From positions 1 to 64,000 of the forward strand of contig JAHLKG010000035.1 of assembly GCA_025526995.1 (NCBI GenBank): a stretch of 64,000 nt of DNA. The letters run 5' to 3'. A model generated the notes under the pieces. The model had not been told where the DNA came from, searched no databases, and saw only the letters and a program-made list of their open reading frames with translations. Source of the DNA: Powellomyces hirtus. Taxonomy: Eukaryota > Chytridiomycota > Chytridiomycetes > Spizellomycetales > Powellomycetaceae. Each line of letters begins with the position of its first letter. Within the stretch, counting starts at the first letter, position 1. Shown here in pieces: positions 62,766-64,000 of this stretch. The translations under genes were made by a program, and so were the position numbers.

Positions 62766-64000
62766 CTATCTTTTCTTTGTACGTGGCTGAATTGCCAGAG
62801 AGTGAGGATGGGCTGTTCGCCATTGTTGGTATGCAGGTGTTTGTCGGAGTTCAGACTCAGGTTCCCATGTAGGGTCGGCCCATCCTGCCCATTTGACCAA
62901 GAGATTTTGCTTATGGCGCCGTTCATCAATGATGTCTTCGACAACCCATTCTTGTTCCCCACGAACTTCGATCGGTTCAGGTGGTTGTTCGACTTCGCAT
63001 TGCGGATACTGGTCTGTTGCGTGAGGACGTAGGATATCAACGTGGAAGACAGGCCAAATGCCACTAATCTTGGAAGGTGAAAGGTTGAGTTCATAGGTGT
63101 CAGGGTGATCACCTTTGGCGATGACTTTGTAGGGTCCGATCCATATAGTAGAGAATCGAGGGCCTCTTCTTATGTCAACCTCGAGGTCTATACCCTTGCG
63201 ATTGAGGTCAACGAGATCTCCAATATTGTAAGCGATAGGAGTGCGGCCTTTGTCATGTTGTTGGGCGTATTCATCTTGTGCTCGACGTAGATTTTCGCGT
63301 ACGATTCGGGCTATCTCTTCTTGTCCTTTATGGTATCTTTCGAGCTTGGCCTTGTCGACTCCGCGTATACAAAGTTCTTGCCCTTCTAGGAGTGGATTCC
63401 ATCCAGGTAAGATGACTGTACGGCCAAGGTCTACTTCGAATGGTGTCAGGCCTTCATATTCGCTTCTAGGGGCAGTGTTGAAGGCGAATTCCACAAGCGG
63501 GAGTAACTTCTTCCAATTGCTCTTATTGTAGTTGAGATACTGCTTAAAGATTCTCTTCAGTGTTTGAATGGCTCGTTCAACTTTCCCATCTGTTTGCTGA
63601 TGTCGAGCCGTGGCAAATTCATGTTTAACGCCGAGTAAGATATCGAAAGCGAGGAAAAAATCTGAAAGTGCTCGAGGTTCACGGTCCGTAACAAAGACTT
63701 TTGGAGTCCCGACATATTTCCATACTCGATCCAGAAAAATGGCAGCAAGTTCTTTACCGCCAATGTTCTTATTGACTGCTGAAAGGATAGCACGTCCTGA
63801 TAGATAATCGATACAGGCGAGACATGCTTCATCTCCGATATAGAAGATATCAAATCCAATGGTATGCCATCTTCCCAAAGGCACAGGAAGTGGTCGTAGA
63901 AATCCGTAACGGCGATGACCAGGTTTGAATTGTCGACAGGATTTGCATGTTCCGACATACTTCATGACGTCTTGTCTAACATTAGGCCAATAATAATTGA
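62766..64000 (-). CDS. E2 pol, integrase-chromodomain part (partial)
   Basis: Open to the window edge. Integrase zinc-finger Cys pair (CKSC), rve core (VTDREPRALSD, where E1 has VMD; DGKVERAIQ), GPY/F motif and C-terminal chromodomain (WVVEDI, LLVKWAGW, TWEPESEL), stop at 62766. The VTD form is the usual one, so E2 is closer to the ancestral sequence at this site. The N-terminal part lies outside the window. Confidence 0.88.
   Translation of the reverse strand, partial: NYYWPNVRQDVMKYVGTCKSCRQFKPGHRRYGFLRPLPVPLGRWHTIGFDIFYIGDEACLACIDYLSGRAILSAVNKNIGGKELAAIFLDRVWKYVGTPKVFVTDREPRALSDFFLAFDILLGVKHEFATARHQQTDGKVERAIQTLKRIFKQYLNYNKSNWKKLLPLVEFAFNTAPRSEYEGLTPFEVDLGRTVILPGWNPLLEGQELCIRGVDKAKLERYHKGQEEIARIVRENLRRAQDEYAQQHDKGRTPIAYNIGDLVDLNRKGIDLEVDIRRGPRFSTIWIGPYKVIAKGDHPDTYELNLSPSKISGIWPVFHVDILRPHATDQYPQCEVEQPPEPIEVRGEQEWVVEDIIDERRHKQNLLVKWAGWADPTWEPESELRQTPAYQQWRTAHPHSLAIQPRTKKR

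Larger units (their letters stand above)
50777..64000. repeat. Tandem array of A-plus-E composite units
   Basis: Unit 1 (50777-57863) and unit 2 (57864 onward) each consist of A LTR, A gag-pol cut in RT by the E LTR at the same base, and minus-strand E. From about 52500 on, unit 1 matches unit 2 with an offset of ~7068 before the GC-rich spacer and 7012 after it, including shared stops (TAA at 52800/59868, TGA at 54592/61603). Only unit 2's end is outside the window. Confidence 0.85.
62202..64000 (-). mobile_element. Chromodomain Ty3/gypsy element E2, runs off the window
   Basis: Near-identical to E1: 3' LTR at 62202-62479, polypurine tract at 62480-62492, 3' region with the 34 bp pair, and pol. 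It is inserted at the same place in A4 as E1 in A3, so both stem from one insertion followed by duplication. Confidence 0.88.

Overview
This 64 kb window is a eukaryotic, most likely fungal, transposon cluster with almost no ordinary host sequence. The fungal assignment is inferred from LTR retrotransposons with CpG-type decay, from short introns of about 57 and 98 nt, and from a primer-binding site that exactly complements the anticodon stem-loop of a yeast-type initiator tRNA-Met. I cannot name the species. Family names A to H are mine.

Layout. 1-1507: inverted 3' fragment of a Copia element (A0). 1508-12548: Copia A1, split by an intact Copia of another family (B1, 3651-8989, target-site duplication CACCA). 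12549-23652: decayed Copia fragments (C, F, H), with a second intact B copy (B2, 13597-18935, duplication CCCAA) inside C. 23653-34716: B3, split by A2 (26829-32590, duplication GCTCC). 34717-38542: decayed Ty3/gypsy element G1. 39025-40372: deleted A5. 40373-42754: AT-rich island, the only stretch with host-like character, holding a probable spliced gene fragment on the minus strand. 42755-48126: Copia D. 48127-50510: minisatellite, a solo D LTR and a Polinton-like integrase relic. 50511-64000: two ~7 kb tandem units, each an A element (A3, A4) cut short by a chromodomain gypsy element (E1, E2); the second unit runs off the window.

Main biology. Families A and D, and fragment F, have Copia gene order (protease, integrase, reverse transcriptase, RNase H) yet carry a chromodomain between integrase and reverse transcriptase. 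A and D also have a Gag resembling the Ty3/gypsy capsid family rather than the Copia type. Family B is a conventional Copia without a chromodomain; B1 and B2 have uninterrupted 1357-codon gag-pol frames with intact catalytic motifs and are the only elements here that look capable of activity. Element D carries, between its 3' LTR and pol and antisense to gag-pol, a small two-exon gene for a RING-finger protein. That gene is the most unusual feature of the window.

The A copies are each disabled differently, mostly by CGA-to-TGA and other CpG transitions. Chromodomain elements inserted in each other fit a self-reinforcing heterochromatic or centromere-like region, but that is inference.
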